Positions 6,178 to 7,543 of a stretch of 7,543 bases of DNA are shown piece after piece. The notes under the pieces are model-generated. The model saw only the letters and a list, made by a program, of their open reading frames with translations, was not told the origin of the DNA and did no database searches. The stretch's first letter is position 1, and every line of letters begins with the position of its first letter. The translations under genes and the position numbers were made by a program. Source of the stretch: an uncultured Acidobacteriota bacterium (GTDB lineage Bacteria; Acidobacteriota; Thermoanaerobaculia; Gp7-AA8); assembly GCA_946887105.1 (NCBI GenBank), contig CAMPKJ010000239.1, forward strand, positions 1 through 7,543, given 5' to 3'.

Positions 6178-7543
6178 AAAGAATCGTGAACGGGAGCGTC
6201 ACGGTCGATGTCGGCGAATTCTTCGGCGTCACGTCCAGGCGCAGCTCGTACGCGCCCTGCGCGAGGCCGTCCGGTTTCAGCTCGAAGACCAGTTTCGTGA
6301 CGCCGACGGCGTCGGGCTGCGTGCGGCCGACCAGTGAGACAGCGGCCGCTTTCGTCGAGCCGTCGGGGCTGACGATGACCGGCGACACGCCGAGGTCGGC
6401 GACCTGCGTGCGATAGACCATCAGCGCGAAACGGAGCGGCGCGCCGGCGGCGATCCGCGCGGGCGACGACGGCACGAACGGCTCCGGGCCGACCGAGAAA
6501 ACCGCGGCCGCATCCTGTCCGCGCGTGGGACTGAGCAGCGTGACCCAGTTCTTCGCGTCGCCCATCGCCAGCGGCGCGAGCACGGCGCGCTCGGCATACG
6601 CCGGCACTTCGAGCTCGCTGCGCACGAAGCCGGTGCGGCCGGTCTCGTCGACGCGCACCAGCGCCTTGATCGCGTACGTTCCCGGCTGCAACGACAGTGC
6701 GCCGACATAGCGCATGCCGGTCTGGCGCAGGATGTCGCCGGTCTTCGCGAGGTCGAGCACGATGCGCTGCTGCATGAAGTCGCGCACCTGCTGCCGTTCG
6801 TCGAACGCGTAGACGAAGATGTTCGCGGTCGCGCTGGCGCCGGCCACGCCTTCGATGAGTTTCAGGCCGGGGATCTCGACGACCACCGGCACGCGCGCCG
6901 CAGCGCCGCTCCCCGGTGCCGCGGACGCGAAGACAGTCAGCGGGACGTCTTTGACCGGCGTGTCGGTGACGAGGATCTCGGCCAGTCCGAGCGTGCGTTC
7001 GAGGTCGCTCGTGCGCGGCAGCGCTTCGTGATATCCGCTGCGATGCGAGACCTCGGCACCACGCACCGTGGTCTTCACTTTGAGCGTGTGGAACTTGCCC
7101 GGCTTACCGCCGTTCTTCGAGGTGATGCCGAGCAGGTAGATGTGCTGCTGGCGCTGGAGGAGCTTCTCGAAGTTCGAGCCGAGATCGTTCGCGTTCCTGA
7201 ACACCGTCCCGCCGGTCGGCTCGGTGACCATGAACAGTGCTTCGTTCGACGAGCGCTGCACGCCTTCGCGCGCGTCGACGTCGGAGCGCAGTCCTTTGAT
7301 GTCGATGGCGTGCAGGCGCACGTCCGAGCGGCGGAACAGCGCGGCCATGTCGTTGATCTCGCGAATGCCGCTGGCGCTGCCGTAACGCTCGTCGGAATCG
7401 ACTTTCCAGATCTCGCCCGAGGCGATGGCGGCGTTCTCTTCCTGCGCTTTCTGTCCCGACATTTCCTGCCGCCCGGTGATGAGCCGCGGATCGAATCCCT
7501 CGGACAACAGGACGATTTGTTTCTGTCCATGCAGTCCGTCGAG
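6176..7543 (-). CDS. VWA domain-containing protein, acidobacterial type (5' end outside window)
   Basis: This is the C-terminal part of a probably exported protein; the frame stays open to the right edge, so the true start is outside. About 455 residues are visible. Residues 1-172 form the later half of a von Willebrand factor A domain: QIVLLSEGFD (9-18), the strand DVRLHAIDIKGL (74-85), TGGTVFRNANDLG (110-122), then an IYLLGI strand (135-140) and a VSHRSGYH ending (165-172). This pattern matches the VWFA-related Acidobacterial domain family (TIGR03436, by memory). The metal-binding DxSxS loop would lie upstream and cannot be judged. The remaining 280 residues look beta-rich, with several Ig- or carbohydrate-module-like stretches (for example LQPGTYAIKALVRV and AQGAYELRLDV), suggesting an extracellular adhesion or sensing role. 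The specific function is unknown. The stop codon touches the decamer repeat, and rnc follows. A functional link to rnc is not implied. Confidence 0.85.
   Translation of the reverse strand, partial: LDGLHGQKQIVLLSEGFDPRLITGRQEMSGQKAQEENAAIASGEIWKVDSDERYGSASGIREINDMAALFRRSDVRLHAIDIKGLRSDVDAREGVQRSSNEALFMVTEPTGGTVFRNANDLGSNFEKLLQRQQHIYLLGITSKNGGKPGKFHTLKVKTTVRGAEVSHRSGYHEALPRTSDLERTLGLAEILVTDTPVKDVPLTVFASAAPGSGAAARVPVVVEIPGLKLIEGVAGASATANIFVYAFDERQQVRDFMQQRIVLDLAKTGDILRQTGMRYVGALSLQPGTYAIKALVRVDETGRTGFVRSELEVPAYAERAVLAPLAMGDAKNWVTLLSPTRGQDAAAVFSVGPEPFVPSSPARIAAGAPLRFALMVYRTQVADLGVSPVIVSPDGSTKAAAVSLVGRTQPDAVGVTKLVFELKPDGLAQGAYELRLDVTPKNSPTSTVTLPFTIL

Noticed and set aside
5338..6189. A 283-codon plus-strand frame antisense to rnc
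   Set aside because: It lies opposite a certain RNase III gene and its ends run through both repeats. No family resemblance was seen.

Overview
The window is a compact, GC-rich stretch of bacterial chromosome with seven protein genes, all on the minus strand, so transcription runs from high to low coordinates. The organism is most likely a member of the Acidobacteriota or a close relative. The main clue is the first gene, which resembles the 'VWFA-related Acidobacterial domain' family. High GC and the rnc/envC/S41 peptidase/YibQ-like order agree with this but do not prove it. No tRNA, rRNA, CRISPR array, transposase or phage gene was seen.

In transcription order the layout is: a VWA-domain protein cut by the right edge (7543-6176); RNase III, rnc (6138-5362); an EnvC-like murein hydrolase activator (5257-4139); an S41 (CtpA-like) PDZ peptidase homologue (4125-2926); a YibQ-like divergent polysaccharide deacetylase (2906-1977); an unrecognised membrane protein with about eight transmembrane segments (1863-1102); and a MalK/UgpC-type ABC transporter ATPase (1071-16). 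The core is the envC/S41/YibQ block, a cell-envelope module. EnvC-type proteins activate peptidoglycan amidases at division, S41 proteins are usually periplasmic processing proteases, and YibQ-like proteins have a polysaccharide-deacetylase fold. The three genes lie 13 and 19 bases apart and look like one transcription unit. No transporter permease or binding protein accompanies the ABC ATPase in this window.

Two of the envelope proteins look like pseudoenzymes. The EnvC LytM domain lacks its zinc ligands, as is normal for EnvC. The S41 homologue has alanine where the catalytic serine should be, while keeping the lysine; this is less expected. RNase III has asparagine at the position of E. 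coli Asp114.

The most unusual feature is the non-coding DNA. Three of the six gene junctions are each filled almost exactly by a palindromic element of about 100 bp, and the three are unrelated in sequence: 1866-1968, 5249-5359 and 6081-6177. Each ends within a few bases of the upstream stop codon, and each abuts or contains the start codon of the downstream gene. In two cases the element therefore supplies the apparent start site or an in-frame N-terminal extension. I did not find a convincing new multi-gene system.
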